DNA from: HGM10766 sp900757295
GTDB taxonomy: Bacteria > Bacillota_I > Bacilli_A > RF39 > UBA660
Direction: 5' to 3'
Length of the DNA: 64,000 nt
Assembly (NCBI GenBank): GCA_025992315.1
Contig: DAJPHG010000001.1
Location: forward strand, 744,001-808,000
Below are positions 25,575 through 34,650 of this stretch, in pieces; position 1 is the stretch's first letter; each line of letters begins with the position of its first letter. Under the pieces are notes generated by a model. The model was given only the letters and a program-made list of their open reading frames with translations. It was not told the DNA's origin and searched no databases. The position numbers were made by a program, and so were the translations under genes.

Positions 25575-25607
25575 ATTATATCATAAATATTTGCAATTTC
25601 AAGTATT
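25575..25607 (-). promoter_or_regulatory. minus-strand promoter with overlapping palindrome
   Basis: Read on the minus strand: TTGAAA (25597-25602), 16-base spacer, TATAAT (25575-25580). The -35 lies inside a 22-base imperfect palindrome at 25586-25607 (9 of 11 pairs match; arms AATA-TTG / CAA-TATT), a plausible operator. Confidence 0.55.
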
Positions 25608-25616
25608 ATTATAGAT

Positions 25617-25645
25617 TTTACAAATTACTAATTATTTGATATAAT
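25617..25645 (+). promoter_or_regulatory. sigma-A promoter of the RNase J gene
   Basis: TTTACA (25617-25622), 17 bases, TATAAT (25640-25645); divergent from the promoter on the other strand. Confidence 0.75.
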
Positions 25646-25691
25646 TTATCTATCGTTTAACTTTATTTAAATTTATAGAAAAGAGATGTTT

Positions 25692-27326
25692 ATGAGTAAA
25701 ATAAAACTTTTTAGTCTGGGAGGACTTAATGAAGTAGGAAAAAATATATATTGTATTGATGTAGATAAGGACTTATTTATATTTGATTGTGGTTTAAAAT
25801 ATGCAAATGAAAATTTATATGGAATTGACTATATAATACCTGATTTTGAATATTTAGTAAAAAATAAGAAGAGAATTAAAGGTGTTTTCTTAACTCATGG
25901 TCATTATGAAAATATAGGTGCTGTTAGTGATTTGTTAAAAGAAATTCCTAATTTAAAAGTATATGCTACAAAATTTACAAAGTATATTTTAGTAAATGAT
26001 GGAGTAAATGAAAAAAATATTATTGAAATAAAACCTCACAAGAAATTAAATTTTGGTTCTGTAAGTGTTTTTCCAATTAATGTATCTCATTCAGTTCCTG
26101 ATAGTGTTATGTATGTTATAAATACTAAGGATGGTGCAATTTGTTATACAGGTGATTTTATTATAGATCCTTCTATGATGGGACATTATGCTACAGACTT
26201 AGGTAAAATTGCTTATGTTGGGAAAAAAGGTGTACTTGCTTTATTAAGCGAAAGCGTATTTTCAGAACATAGTGGATTTACTGCTCCAACTCATCGTTTA
26301 ACTGAATTTTTTAAGGATATTATTAATAATAATGAACATAGAATGATTTTCTTATTGTTACCAACTCATTTATATACAATTCAAGATATATTTAATGGTG
26401 CTGCTAATTCAAGAAGAAAAGTAGTTATAATGGGTAAAAAATTGCAAAATATTGTTAGTATGGCAAAAAAGGAAGGTTATTTAATTTTTGAAGATAATAT
26501 TTTAGGTGATCTTTCTAATTTAGATGATAAGGATTCAATTTTATTAGTAAGTGATGATAAAGAAAATCAATATGCTTCTTTAAGCAGAATAATTAATAAT
26601 TATGATAAATTTATTAAGTTAAAGAATACTGATACAGTTGTTTTTGCTGAACCAAGATATGATAGTAGTGAAAAGACATTAGTTAAATTAGAAAATGAAT
26701 TAGCTATGTTTGGTGCCCAAATAATATCTATTCCTAAACAATGTAATATTCTACAACATGCTTCTAGTGAAGATTTAAAATTAATGATTGATTTATTAAA
26801 ACCAAAATATTACATACCTATTAAAGGTGAATATAGATATATGGTTGGTAATAAAAATATTGCTACATCCTTAGGAATGCCTGAAGAAAATGTATTATTA
26901 AAATTAAATGGTGAAGTTGTAAATATTGTAAATAAAGAGCTGGTAGATAAAAATGAGAAAATAAAAGTTAATGATATTTTAATTGATGGAAAATCAACTG
27001 ATGATGTAGGAGATTTAGTAATTAAAGATCGTGAAATGTTAGGAGAAAATGGAATAGTACTGATAAGTGCTACATTGTCTAAAAAAACTAAAGAAATTTT
27101 AGTTGGACCTGAAGTTACTACTAGAGGATTTATTTATGTTAAAGATTCTCAAGAAATGATTAAAGAAATTAAAAGAATTGCTCTTGAAATTATTGAGAGA
27201 AATGTTACACCAAATTATATAGATTATAATAAAATTAAAGTTGAAATTAGAGAAGAATTAAGTAAATATTTATATCAAGAAACAGAATGTAAACCTATGA
27301 TTATAGCTGTAGTTCAAGAAGTGTAA
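25692..27326 (+). CDS. RNase J-family protein with degenerate active site (J2-like)
   Basis: 544 residues: metallo-beta-lactamase core, beta-CASP insert, C-terminal domain, normal length for RNase J. RNase J1 removes 5' monophosphorylated RNA ends; J2 is a weak partner subunit. Here the metal motif H-x-H-x-D-H reads H-G-H-Y-E-N (69-74), the region matching H-A-S-G-H reads N-I-L-Q-H, and P-I-H-G-E-Y-R reads P-I-K-G-E-Y-R, so at least three metal-site residues are replaced. The family identity is clear from Y-T-G-D-F and K-G-E-Y-R contexts. An RNase J2-like accessory role is inferred; a catalytic J1 should exist elsewhere. Confidence 0.88.
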   Translation: MSKIKLFSLGGLNEVGKNIYCIDVDKDLFIFDCGLKYANENLYGIDYIIPDFEYLVKNKKRIKGVFLTHGHYENIGAVSDLLKEIPNLKVYATKFTKYILVNDGVNEKNIIEIKPHKKLNFGSVSVFPINVSHSVPDSVMYVINTKDGAICYTGDFIIDPSMMGHYATDLGKIAYVGKKGVLALLSESVFSEHSGFTAPTHRLTEFFKDIINNNEHRMIFLLLPTHLYTIQDIFNGAANSRRKVVIMGKKLQNIVSMAKKEGYLIFEDNILGDLSNLDDKDSILLVSDDKENQYASLSRIINNYDKFIKLKNTDTVVFAEPRYDSSEKTLVKLENELAMFGAQIISIPKQCNILQHASSEDLKLMIDLLKPKYYIPIKGEYRYMVGNKNIATSLGMPEENVLLKLNGEVVNIVNKELVDKNEKIKVNDILIDGKSTDDVGDLVIKDREMLGENGIVLISATLSKKTKEILVGPEVTTRGFIYVKDSQEMIKEIKRIALEIIERNVTPNYIDYNKIKVEIREELSKYLYQETECKPMIIAVVQEV

Positions 27327-27339
27327 ACTTCTTTTTTTT
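27316..27339 (+). terminator. terminator after the RNase J gene
   Basis: AAGAAGT-GTAA-ACTTCTT hairpin with T run; the stop codon is in the loop. Confidence 0.85.
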
Positions 27340-27390
27340 ATGGAATTTTTAATTTGAAAGTAAATGTGGTATAATTTAGGTGGTGAAAGA

Positions 27391-28488
27391 ATGACAGAAG
27401 ATTTAAAAAATATTTTATTAAAAATAATTGATAATGGATTTGAAGCTTATATTGTTGGAGGGTATGTAAGAGATTTTTTATTAGGCTATGAATCTACAGA
27501 TATAGATATTTGTACTAATGCTCTTCCTAAAAATTTAATAGAAATATTTGATGGCGACAATATTAGTGTTTCTTCTTATGGTTCTATAAAATTAAGAAGT
27601 AATAAATATAATGTTGATATTACAACTTATCGCAAAGAAATAAGTTATATTAATGGGAAATTATCAGAAATAGAGTATATTAATGATATAGAAACTGATA
27701 TTCAAAGAAGAGATTTTACTATTAATGCATTATACATGGATATAGATGGAAATATAATTGATAAGGTGAATGGTAAGCAAGATATTAATGATAAAATAAT
27801 TCATGTTATTGGTGATATTAATAAGAAGTTTAAAGAAGATCCTTTAAGAATATTAAGAGCTTTAAGATTTAAAATTACTTTAGGTTTTGATTTAGATAAT
27901 GAAATTGTTGAATATATCCATAATAATAAAAATGAAATTATTAAAATATCTAATCAACGTAAAAAAGAAGAAATTAATAAAATGTTAGTTTCTAAAAATG
28001 TTGTAGATGGATTCGACTATTTAAAAAATCTTCAAATTTTAGATTTATTAGGATTTAGTTATAATAATCTTATTTATGTAGATGATATTAATGGTATGTA
28101 TGCTCAATTAAATTTTAATGATGATTATCCTTTAACAAAAGAAGAGAAGGATAATATTGAAGGAATTAAAGAAATTTTAGATTATAAAATGATAGATTAT
28201 GGAATTCTTTTTAAATATGGTCTTTATTTATCTTTAGTTGCTGGAAAAATATTAGAAATAGATAAAGTTGCTATTAATGAGTTGTATTCTAGAATGCCTA
28301 TAAAAAATAGCAAAGAACTAGATATAGATGGTGATGATATTCAAAATATTTTAAATATAGAACCATCTAAGATTATTAAGGATATAACAGATGATTTAAT
28401 ATTTTTAGTTTTAAATAAAAAGTTAGAAAATAAAAATGATATTTTAAAACAATATATTCTTGATAATAAAGGAATGTGGTTAGAATGA
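27391..28488 (+). CDS. cca: CCA tRNA nucleotidyltransferase
   Basis: 365 residues from ATG 27391 (SD AGGTGGTGA); an upstream in-frame ATG at 27364 overlaps the -10 box. Class II nucleotidyltransferase: G-G-Y-V-R-D-F-L-L-G (catalytic loop), D-I-D (metal carboxylates), R-R-D-F-T-I-N-A-L and the D-P-L-R-I-L-R-A-L-R-F template motif. Adds or repairs CCA 3' ends. A poly(A) polymerase of the same family cannot be excluded. Begins a cca-dnaD-nth operon with overlapping genes. Confidence 0.93.
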   Translation: MTEDLKNILLKIIDNGFEAYIVGGYVRDFLLGYESTDIDICTNALPKNLIEIFDGDNISVSSYGSIKLRSNKYNVDITTYRKEISYINGKLSEIEYINDIETDIQRRDFTINALYMDIDGNIIDKVNGKQDINDKIIHVIGDINKKFKEDPLRILRALRFKITLGFDLDNEIVEYIHNNKNEIIKISNQRKKEEINKMLVSKNVVDGFDYLKNLQILDLLGFSYNNLIYVDDINGMYAQLNFNDDYPLTKEEKDNIEGIKEILDYKMIDYGILFKYGLYLSLVAGKILEIDKVAINELYSRMPIKNSKELDIDGDDIQNILNIEPSKIIKDITDDLIFLVLNKKLENKNDILKQYILDNKGMWLE

Positions 28489-29126
28489 TTAATTATGAAA
28501 AATTATTAAATGCACCAAATTATACAGTATCAAGTATTATTATTGAAGAACTAGTAAAACAAAAGTTAAACTTAAGTGAATTTTTAATTATCGTTTATTT
28601 TCTAAATGAAGATAATAAAATATTTGATATTGTTAATATGAATAAAAGATTAGGATTGTCTGAAAAAGAAATATTAGAAAGTTTTAATACTTTAGTTACT
28701 AAAAAATTAATTAGTTTGGATGTAAAGAATGATAAGTCCAATCATATGGTAGAAACAATTTCTTTAGAAGGAATTTATAGATTAGTAAATATATCTTTGA
28801 ATGAAGAAAAACAAGAAGAAGAGAAAGAAAATATTTTTGATATTTTTGAAAAGGAGTTTAATAGAAAATTAACTCCTATGGAGTATGAGATTGTTAATGC
28901 CTGGTTAGAGAATGATACTAGCGAAGAATTGATTTTAGGGGCTTTAAGAGAGTCAATATATAATGGTGTAAAGAGTTTTAGATATATTGATAAAATAATT
29001 TATGAATGGGGTAAGAAAGGCTTTAAAACGATGGATGATGTAAAAAATCATATAAATAATAAATCTAAAGAGAGTAAACAAGAAGAATTGTTTGACTATG
29101 ATTGGTTGGATGATAATGAAGTGTGA
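28485..29126 (+). CDS. dnaD: DNA replication initiation protein DnaD
   Basis: 213 residues from ATG 28485, which overlaps the cca stop (ATGA). N-terminal winged helix (about 1-95) and C-terminal DnaB_2 domain (about 110-175) with the Y-I-D-K-I-I-Y-E-W motif, an acidic linker between. Primosome protein that loads the replicative helicase in low-GC Firmicutes. dnaD-nth order matches B. subtilis. Confidence 0.92.
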   Translation: MINYEKLLNAPNYTVSSIIIEELVKQKLNLSEFLIIVYFLNEDNKIFDIVNMNKRLGLSEKEILESFNTLVTKKLISLDVKNDKSNHMVETISLEGIYRLVNISLNEEKQEEEKENIFDIFEKEFNRKLTPMEYEIVNAWLENDTSEELILGALRESIYNGVKSFRYIDKIIYEWGKKGFKTMDDVKNHINNKSKESKQEELFDYDWLDDNEV

Positions 29127-29751
29127 TTTATTAGAAAAACTAGATATAATGATTCCTGATCCTAAATGTGAGCTTAATTATAATAAGGATTATGAATTAT
29201 TAATTGCTACTGTTTTGAGTGCTCAATGTACTGATGCTCGAGTAAATATGGTTACTAAAGAATTGTTTAGCAAATATGATATCTATAGTTTAGCAGCAGC
29301 AAATATTAATGATATAAAAAAGATTATTAAGTCTGTCGGAACTTATACTAGAAAAAGTGAATACATTATAGAAATTGCTAAAAGATTAGTTAATGATTAT
29401 AATGGAAAAGTACCTAATGATAGAAAATACTTAGAAAGTTTACCAGGAGTAGGGCGAAAAACTTGCAATGTTGTTCTTTCTAATATTTATGATGTACCAA
29501 CTATTGCTGTAGATACTCATGTGGAGCGTGTTTCAAAAAGATTAAATTTAGTTAGACAAAATGATGGCGTAATAAAAGTAGAAAATAAATTAATGAAAAA
29601 GATTCCTAAAAATAAATGGAGTAGGTTTCATCATCAAATGGTGTTATTTGGGAGATATATTTGTAAAAGTAAAAATCCTGATTGTAAGAATTGTTTATTA
29701 AATAATGAGTGTAAATATTATTTGAGAACTGTAAAGAAATCTTTAAAATAG
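29116..29751 (+). CDS. nth: endonuclease III
   Basis: 211 residues from ATG 29116 (overlaps dnaD by 11 bases). HhH motif L-P-G-V-G-R-K-T with catalytic lysine, catalytic aspartate in A-V-D-T-H-V, and the [4Fe-4S] loop C-x6-C-x2-C-x5-C at the C-terminus. Removes oxidised pyrimidines and nicks the abasic site in base-excision repair. Confidence 0.97.
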   Translation: MKCDLLEKLDIMIPDPKCELNYNKDYELLIATVLSAQCTDARVNMVTKELFSKYDIYSLAAANINDIKKIIKSVGTYTRKSEYIIEIAKRLVNDYNGKVPNDRKYLESLPGVGRKTCNVVLSNIYDVPTIAVDTHVERVSKRLNLVRQNDGVIKVENKLMKKIPKNKWSRFHHQMVLFGRYICKSKNPDCKNCLLNNECKYYLRTVKKSLK

Positions 29752-29763
29752 ATTTCTTTTTTT
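29733..29763 (+). terminator. terminator after nth
   Basis: AAAGAAATC / GATTTCTTT stem and T run, overlapping the nth stop. Confidence 0.85.
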
Positions 29764-29786
29764 ATATAATAATTTTAGGAGGAGTT

Positions 29787-30485
29787 ATGAATTTCTTTTT
29801 AAATTTTATATTTATATTTTATATAGGGAGTACTGCTGGTTGGGTTTTAGAATTGTTTTATAGGAGAATAGCACATGGTAAATGGGTTAATCCAGGATTT
29901 TTAATAGGTCCTTACCTGCCAATATATGGCTTTGGTTTATGTGCTTTAACCGGCATTTATTTGATATTTGCTAAATTTAGTTTACCTAGTATTATAATTA
30001 TTTTGTTAATGGGTTTAACTATGACTCTTATTGAATTAATTGGAGGATTGACCTTTGTAAATAAACCCGTTAAGTTATGGGATTATAGTGATAGATGGGG
30101 GAATTATAAAGGAATAATATGTCCATTGTTTTCTTTAATATGGACCGTTATAGGAGCACTTTATTATTATTTTTTAGCAGGTTTTATTTTAGAGAAAATT
30201 GAATGGTTTAACAATAATTTATCATTTTCTTTTGTACTAGGATTTTTTGCTGGACTTATTGTTATAGATTTTGTTTATTCAACTAAGATGTTATCTAAAT
30301 TAAAGAAATATGCTAAAGATAACAATATTGAAATTAGATATGAAGAATTTAAATGTCATATCAAAGATGTACAACAAAAAAGAAAAGAAAAGTATTCATT
30401 TATTTTTTCATTTAAACCTTCTATGGATTTAAAGGACTATTTAAAAAATTATAAAAAAGCAATAAAAAAGTCACATCGTAATTGA
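29787..30485 (+). CDS. CmpB-like (putative ABC-transporter type IV) membrane protein
   Basis: 232 residues, about five membrane helices, then a basic cytoplasmic tail. The N-terminal string G-W-V-L-E-L-F-Y-R-R and W-V-N-P-G-F-L-I-G-P-Y-L-P-I-Y-G-F-G is the hallmark of this Firmicute family, plus K-L-W-D-Y-S-D. Function is not established. Good SD (AGGAGG). Single-gene unit, convergent with the PBP gene. Confidence 0.8.
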   Translation: MNFFLNFIFIFYIGSTAGWVLELFYRRIAHGKWVNPGFLIGPYLPIYGFGLCALTGIYLIFAKFSLPSIIIILLMGLTMTLIELIGGLTFVNKPVKLWDYSDRWGNYKGIICPLFSLIWTVIGALYYYFLAGFILEKIEWFNNNLSFSFVLGFFAGLIVIDFVYSTKMLSKLKKYAKDNNIEIRYEEFKCHIKDVQQKRKEKYSFIFSFKPSMDLKDYLKNYKKAIKKSHRN

Positions 30486-30498
30486 TGTGATTTTTTTT
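30463..30498. terminator. bidirectional terminator
   Basis: A run, TCACATC / GATGTGA stem, T run; shared by the convergent CmpB-like and PBP1 genes. Confidence 0.9.
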
Positions 30499-33427
30499 AG
30501 CAACTTCCGCCGACTTGAACTTGACGATTTGCATCATATATGGATCCTTTATATTTAACTTTATATTTAATAGTATAGAATCCTTCAGTATCAAGTGGAA
30601 TTGATGTACCAGCTGAGTTACCATCAGATTTAAAATAACTATAACTTATATCGCTTGAGCTGATTGTTTTTCCATTAACCATTACAATATCGTTATTAGC
30701 AGTCCATGTTCCTGATGAAAGGGCAAGGCAATCAGAACCTTCAACACTAATTTCAATATCATCTGATGTATCAGAACTACTGCTATTATCTGTTGAAGAT
30801 GATGGAGTACCATTTACATTAATAGTAATACCATTACTCATATTAGATTTAAAGTTACTATATGTTGATTTAACAATAAATGAATAACTTGTTTGACCAC
30901 TCATATTATAAGTAAATGAACTATCTTCAGTAAATCCTAAATCTTGTAAAGCACCAGTACTAGATTTCAAGTATACTTGATATCCAACATTTCCTAAAAT
31001 GTTTTTAGTATAACTTGTCATATGTTTTAAATATCTTTCGTAATTTTTACCATATGCTTTTTTATAATATTCTTCTAAATATGAACTATCTATTGCACTT
31101 GGTGTGCTAATTCCAGTCCATGTTAATTTAATTGAATTACCACTTACAGAAGCATTTCCGTTAGTTGGATCATTTAATTGTGAGAATCTTGGTGAAGTTT
31201 CTTTAGGAGCATTTTCTTTATTAAAGTATTCTGTTGAGATTAAACTTGATGGAGTATAACTACTTGGTTTTTGAGCTGGATTTGTTCCGATTTCAACAGT
31301 AGATTCTACAACACTATCAGGTTTAGTAAATTTTGAATTCTTTTTAAATATTCTATTAGCTAAAGCAGCAGATATTCTGACTCTGGCATTTGCACCTTCA
31401 ATTGCTGTTGTGTAGTATTGACTTGATAACTCTTTATAACCATACCATAAAGATATAGAGTAGTCAGGAGAGTAAACTGCAACCCAGTTATCCATACTTG
31501 TTGAATCTGGTAATTTGTATTTTTTAAGTGCTTCTTTATCTACAGTAGAAGTACCAGTTTTAGCTGCAACATCTGTACCACTTACATTAACTTTACCAGC
31601 AACACCATTGGCACCAGCATAAGTTAACATGTTATTCATCATATAAGCAGTTTCTTCGCTCATCGCTTTAACTTTATTTATTTTAGTTTCATAAGTATTA
31701 TCATCTTGACGATATACAATTTTAGTAAATGAATATGGTTCAATATAATATCCACCTCTTGCAAATGCAGCATATGCAGCACTCATTGATAATGGACTCA
31801 TACCATTAAATCCACCAATAGCAGCAGATTCATATAAATTATCACCATAATTAATACCTAATCTGTGAACAAAGTCACTAACTTTTTCTTTATCTAATTG
31901 TTGGAATGCTTGAATTGCTGGGATATTACGTGATTTATATAAGGCAGTTTTCATTGTCATCATACCTTGATAAGAACCATCTGAGTTCTTAAGTGGAGTA
32001 CCATCTGAATAAGTCATTGGCTCATCAAAGAATATTGATCCAGTATTACCATTATTATATTCAAGATATGGTCCGTAAGCAAAGAAAGGTTTTGCAGTAG
32101 ATCCTGGATGACGATTTATCATAGTTGCATAATTATATTGTCTTTCACCAACACGATTACGTCCAGCACCAACGGCTGTTATAGATCCATCTTTTACTGA
32201 AGTAACGGCTATACCAGCTTGAATAACATCGTTTTTCCAAGTATAATATTCACCTTTATATAAATTGTTTATAACATTTTGAGCATCTTTATCCATTGTT
32301 GAATAAATTAACATTGGAGTATTATAAGGATCATTACCAGTTTTATCTTTAACATCTTCTATTACGGTATCTATAAATCCTTGATATTCATTAGCAGATT
32401 CTCCAGCTTTGCTTGTAAGCATAGATTGAATAGATACATCATTTGCTTGATCTGCTTCTTCTTGAGTAATATATCCATGTTTAACCATTAGTTTTAATAC
32501 AGTGTTTCTTCTTTTTGCTGCTAACTCAGGGTTGTTAAATGGATTATAACTTGAAGGAGCTTGGAACATACCAGCCATCAATGATGCCTCAGCTAAATTT
32601 AAGTCTCTAACTGATTTTCCAAAATACATTTGGCAAGCTTGTTCAATTCCATATGTGTTATTACCTAACCATGGAGCATTAACATAAAATTCCATGATTT
32701 CTTCTTTAGTATAATTTTTTTCAACTTTGAATATTGACATATAAATATCAGTAAACTTACGGATAATACCTTTAATACCACTTGCTTCTCTAGATGTAAA
32801 AGTATTTTTTACTACCTGCATGGTTAGAGTAGATGCACCACCTGCAGATGAGTTACCACTTAATTGACCAACTGATGCTTTTAAGAATCTAGCTAAGTCA
32901 AATCCATTATGTTGGAAGAATCTTGAATCTTCAGTAGCAACAATGGCATCAATAAGTACTTGAGGAAGTTCATCATAAGATACTAGCTCTCTTTTTTCAC
33001 TACCAATTTTGGCCAGTTCATTTCCTTTTGCATCATATATAATAGTTGCTTCTTTATTATATAAGGCATTTTCATCGAATTTAGGAGCAGTAATTACAAT
33101 ATATAGAACAAAAATTAGAAATATAGATAAGAATATAATAGCGAGAGTAGTTAGTATTATTAGAATAATATTTTTTTTCTTGCTTTTCTTTTTCTTAGTT
33201 TCTTTACTTTTCTTTGCATCAATTTTAGAATCAATATCTTTAAATTTATTGCTAGGATTTTTTATTTCAATTTGTTCTTTATTTTTTTGTTTTTCTTTTT
33301 TTGAAATATTAATGCCTCCTTTTTTTAATTTAGAAGACACTTTATTAATTTTATGGTCTATTGAGCGATTTATTTTTTCAACTTTTTCATTAAGTTTATC
33401 GCCAGTGCTTTTCTTCTTTTTTTCCAT
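30497..33427 (-). CDS. ponA: class A penicillin-binding protein (PBP1)
   Basis: 976 residues. A Lys/Glu-rich cytoplasmic tail (about 1-85) precedes one membrane helix (about 88-112). The GT51 domain (about 130-310) carries E-D-S-R-F-F-Q-H-N-G-F and the G-G-A-S-T-L-T-M-Q-V-V-K-N motifs. The transpeptidase has S-T-A-K (S-x-x-K), S-R-N (S-x-N), and K-T-G-T. The C-terminal part (about 740-976) is Ser/Thr-rich with an FN3-like module and ends in a lone Cys. Polymerises and cross-links wall. ponA-recU order as in B. subtilis; its start codon shares one A with the recU stop. Confidence 0.95.
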   Translation of the reverse strand: MEKKKKSTGDKLNEKVEKINRSIDHKINKVSSKLKKGGINISKKEKQKNKEQIEIKNPSNKFKDIDSKIDAKKSKETKKKKSKKKNIILIILTTLAIIFLSIFLIFVLYIVITAPKFDENALYNKEATIIYDAKGNELAKIGSEKRELVSYDELPQVLIDAIVATEDSRFFQHNGFDLARFLKASVGQLSGNSSAGGASTLTMQVVKNTFTSREASGIKGIIRKFTDIYMSIFKVEKNYTKEEIMEFYVNAPWLGNNTYGIEQACQMYFGKSVRDLNLAEASLMAGMFQAPSSYNPFNNPELAAKRRNTVLKLMVKHGYITQEEADQANDVSIQSMLTSKAGESANEYQGFIDTVIEDVKDKTGNDPYNTPMLIYSTMDKDAQNVINNLYKGEYYTWKNDVIQAGIAVTSVKDGSITAVGAGRNRVGERQYNYATMINRHPGSTAKPFFAYGPYLEYNNGNTGSIFFDEPMTYSDGTPLKNSDGSYQGMMTMKTALYKSRNIPAIQAFQQLDKEKVSDFVHRLGINYGDNLYESAAIGGFNGMSPLSMSAAYAAFARGGYYIEPYSFTKIVYRQDDNTYETKINKVKAMSEETAYMMNNMLTYAGANGVAGKVNVSGTDVAAKTGTSTVDKEALKKYKLPDSTSMDNWVAVYSPDYSISLWYGYKELSSQYYTTAIEGANARVRISAALANRIFKKNSKFTKPDSVVESTVEIGTNPAQKPSSYTPSSLISTEYFNKENAPKETSPRFSQLNDPTNGNASVSGNSIKLTWTGISTPSAIDSSYLEEYYKKAYGKNYERYLKHMTSYTKNILGNVGYQVYLKSSTGALQDLGFTEDSSFTYNMSGQTSYSFIVKSTYSNFKSNMSNGITINVNGTPSSSTDNSSSSDTSDDIEISVEGSDCLALSSGTWTANNDIVMVNGKTISSSDISYSYFKSDGNSAGTSIPLDTEGFYTIKYKVKYKGSIYDANRQVQVGGSC

Positions 33428-33996
33428 TATTTGTCACCTCTAAAATAAATTTTGTCTACAATTTTTAAATAATCTAATTCAGGATTAATACCATACTTTA
33501 TTTCATAAGCATTATCTAATAAATATTGATAGGGAATAGATTTTCTTTGATTATTTTTGATAAAGAAAATAAAATCTTCTCCTTTTAATAAATAAACAAT
33601 ATTATTCATTAAGATTATAAAAAAAGTTATTCCGCCATGTTTTATTATTTTTTGCATATGAGATATTTGATGCTCATGGATATTTTGCAAAGGAAATGAT
33701 GTTTTATTTTGAGTTACTTTAGCTTCAAAGTCAATATATTTTCCTTTATAAATACCATTATAATCTAGAGTTGATTGTTCTTTAAAATATCCTTTATTGA
33801 TTATTTTGTGATTATTACTATAAGATACTTTAACTACACCAATTGGCGTAGGCTTTTTATATATTACTGCTTCATCTTTAGCTAAATAATAATTATTTGA
33901 ATTATTTAGCATACTTTCTAAGTCCATACCTTTATTTTTAAAGATCATTTTATGATTATTATATATTTTTTGAGGATTTGTCTTAGTAAGCATCAT
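33427..33996 (-). CDS. recU: Holliday junction resolvase RecU
   Basis: 189 residues from ATG 33996, with GGTGAT 3 bases upstream; a frame extending 42 bases further contains a TATAAT and is likely promoter. Nuclease core: G-Y-F-K-E-Q-S-T-L-D-Y-N-G, I-D-F-E-A-K (E-x-K), T-S-F-P-L-x-N-I and H-Q-I-x-H-M, the RecU metal and DNA-binding signature. Resolves recombination intermediates; couples with ponA (TAATG). Confidence 0.93.
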   Translation of the reverse strand: MMLTKTNPQKIYNNHKMIFKNKGMDLESMLNNSNNYYLAKDEAVIYKKPTPIGVVKVSYSNNHKIINKGYFKEQSTLDYNGIYKGKYIDFEAKVTQNKTSFPLQNIHEHQISHMQKIIKHGGITFFIILMNNIVYLLKGEDFIFFIKNNQRKSIPYQYLLDNAYEIKYGINPELDYLKIVDKIYFRGDK

Positions 33997-34145
33997 AATC
34001 ACCAAAATAATTATACTATAATTATATGTTTTTTGCATTATTTTAAGATGATTTTTCTTATCTTTACAAAATAAATAATAATATGTCGAATTACTTTAAA
34101 TTATCAGTTATTTAAGTATAATAAAATATAAGGAGAGATGAAATA

Positions 34146-34265
34146 ATGATAAGAGCAGATTATCTAATTAATTTAGTATTAGAAGATATTTCAATGGCTG
34201 TAATAGATTGTGAATTTAATAATTTAAATCAGGAACAAAAGGGTAAGAAAAATTACAAATCTTGA
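34146..34265 (+). CDS. small ORF of 39 residues
   Basis: ATG preceded by AAGGAGAG at about 8 bases; product M-I-R-A-D-Y-L-I-N-L-V-L-E-D-I, a helical acidic start and a basic end. The stop overlaps the -35 of gpsB. A real small protein is possible because of the good ribosome site, but there is no homology evidence. Confidence 0.35.
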   Translation: MIRADYLINLVLEDISMAVIDCEFNNLNQEQKGKKNYKS

Positions 34266-34290
34266 CAAAATGTTGCAATCTATTTATAAT
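34262..34290 (+). promoter_or_regulatory. consensus sigma-A promoter of gpsB-rnpB
   Basis: TTGACA (34262-34267), exactly 17 bases, TATAAT (34285-34290): a perfect consensus. Likely also drives the RNase P RNA, for which no separate strong promoter was found. Confidence 0.85.
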
Positions 34291-34314
34291 TAGTTTAATA
34301 AGAAGGGTGATTGT

Positions 34315-34650
34315 ATGTATAATGGTAAAATTTATTTAACACCACAAGAAATACTTGATAAAGATTTTAAAATTGATGCAAGAGGCTATCGCCCTCAAGA
34401 AGTAGATAAATTTCTTGATATGATTATTAGAGATTATACTGAATTTATTTCTATTATAAAAAATCAAGAAAAAGAAATTAATAATTTAAATCATGAAAAA
34501 AGTGATCTTAAAAGTGAAATACGTCGTTTAAGATCTAATATTGAAGCTGCAGAAGATAGTGCTACTTCTGGTTTTAAATCAGTTAATAATGTTGATCTAC
34601 TTAGAAGATTAAGCCAACTTGAAAAAGTTGTTTTTGGAAAAAATGAATAA
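34315..34650 (+). CDS. gpsB: cell-cycle protein GpsB (DivIVA family)
   Basis: 111 residues: DivIVA-type N-terminal lipid/PBP-binding domain (L-T-P-Q-E-I-L-D-K-D-F, R-G-Y-R-P-Q-E-V-D-K-F-L-D), coiled coil to about 75, Ser-rich linker, and short C-terminal trimerising helix. Shuttles PBP1 between side wall and septum. Located between recU-ponA and rnpB as in B. subtilis. Confidence 0.93.
   Translation: MYNGKIYLTPQEILDKDFKIDARGYRPQEVDKFLDMIIRDYTEFISIIKNQEKEINNLNHEKSDLKSEIRRLRSNIEAAEDSATSGFKSVNNVDLLRRLSQLEKVVFGKNE

Noticed and set aside
33009..33443. Open frame antisense to the PBP1 N-terminus
   Set aside because: Phe/Ile-rich mirror of the Lys/Glu-rich PBP tail; no ribosome site.
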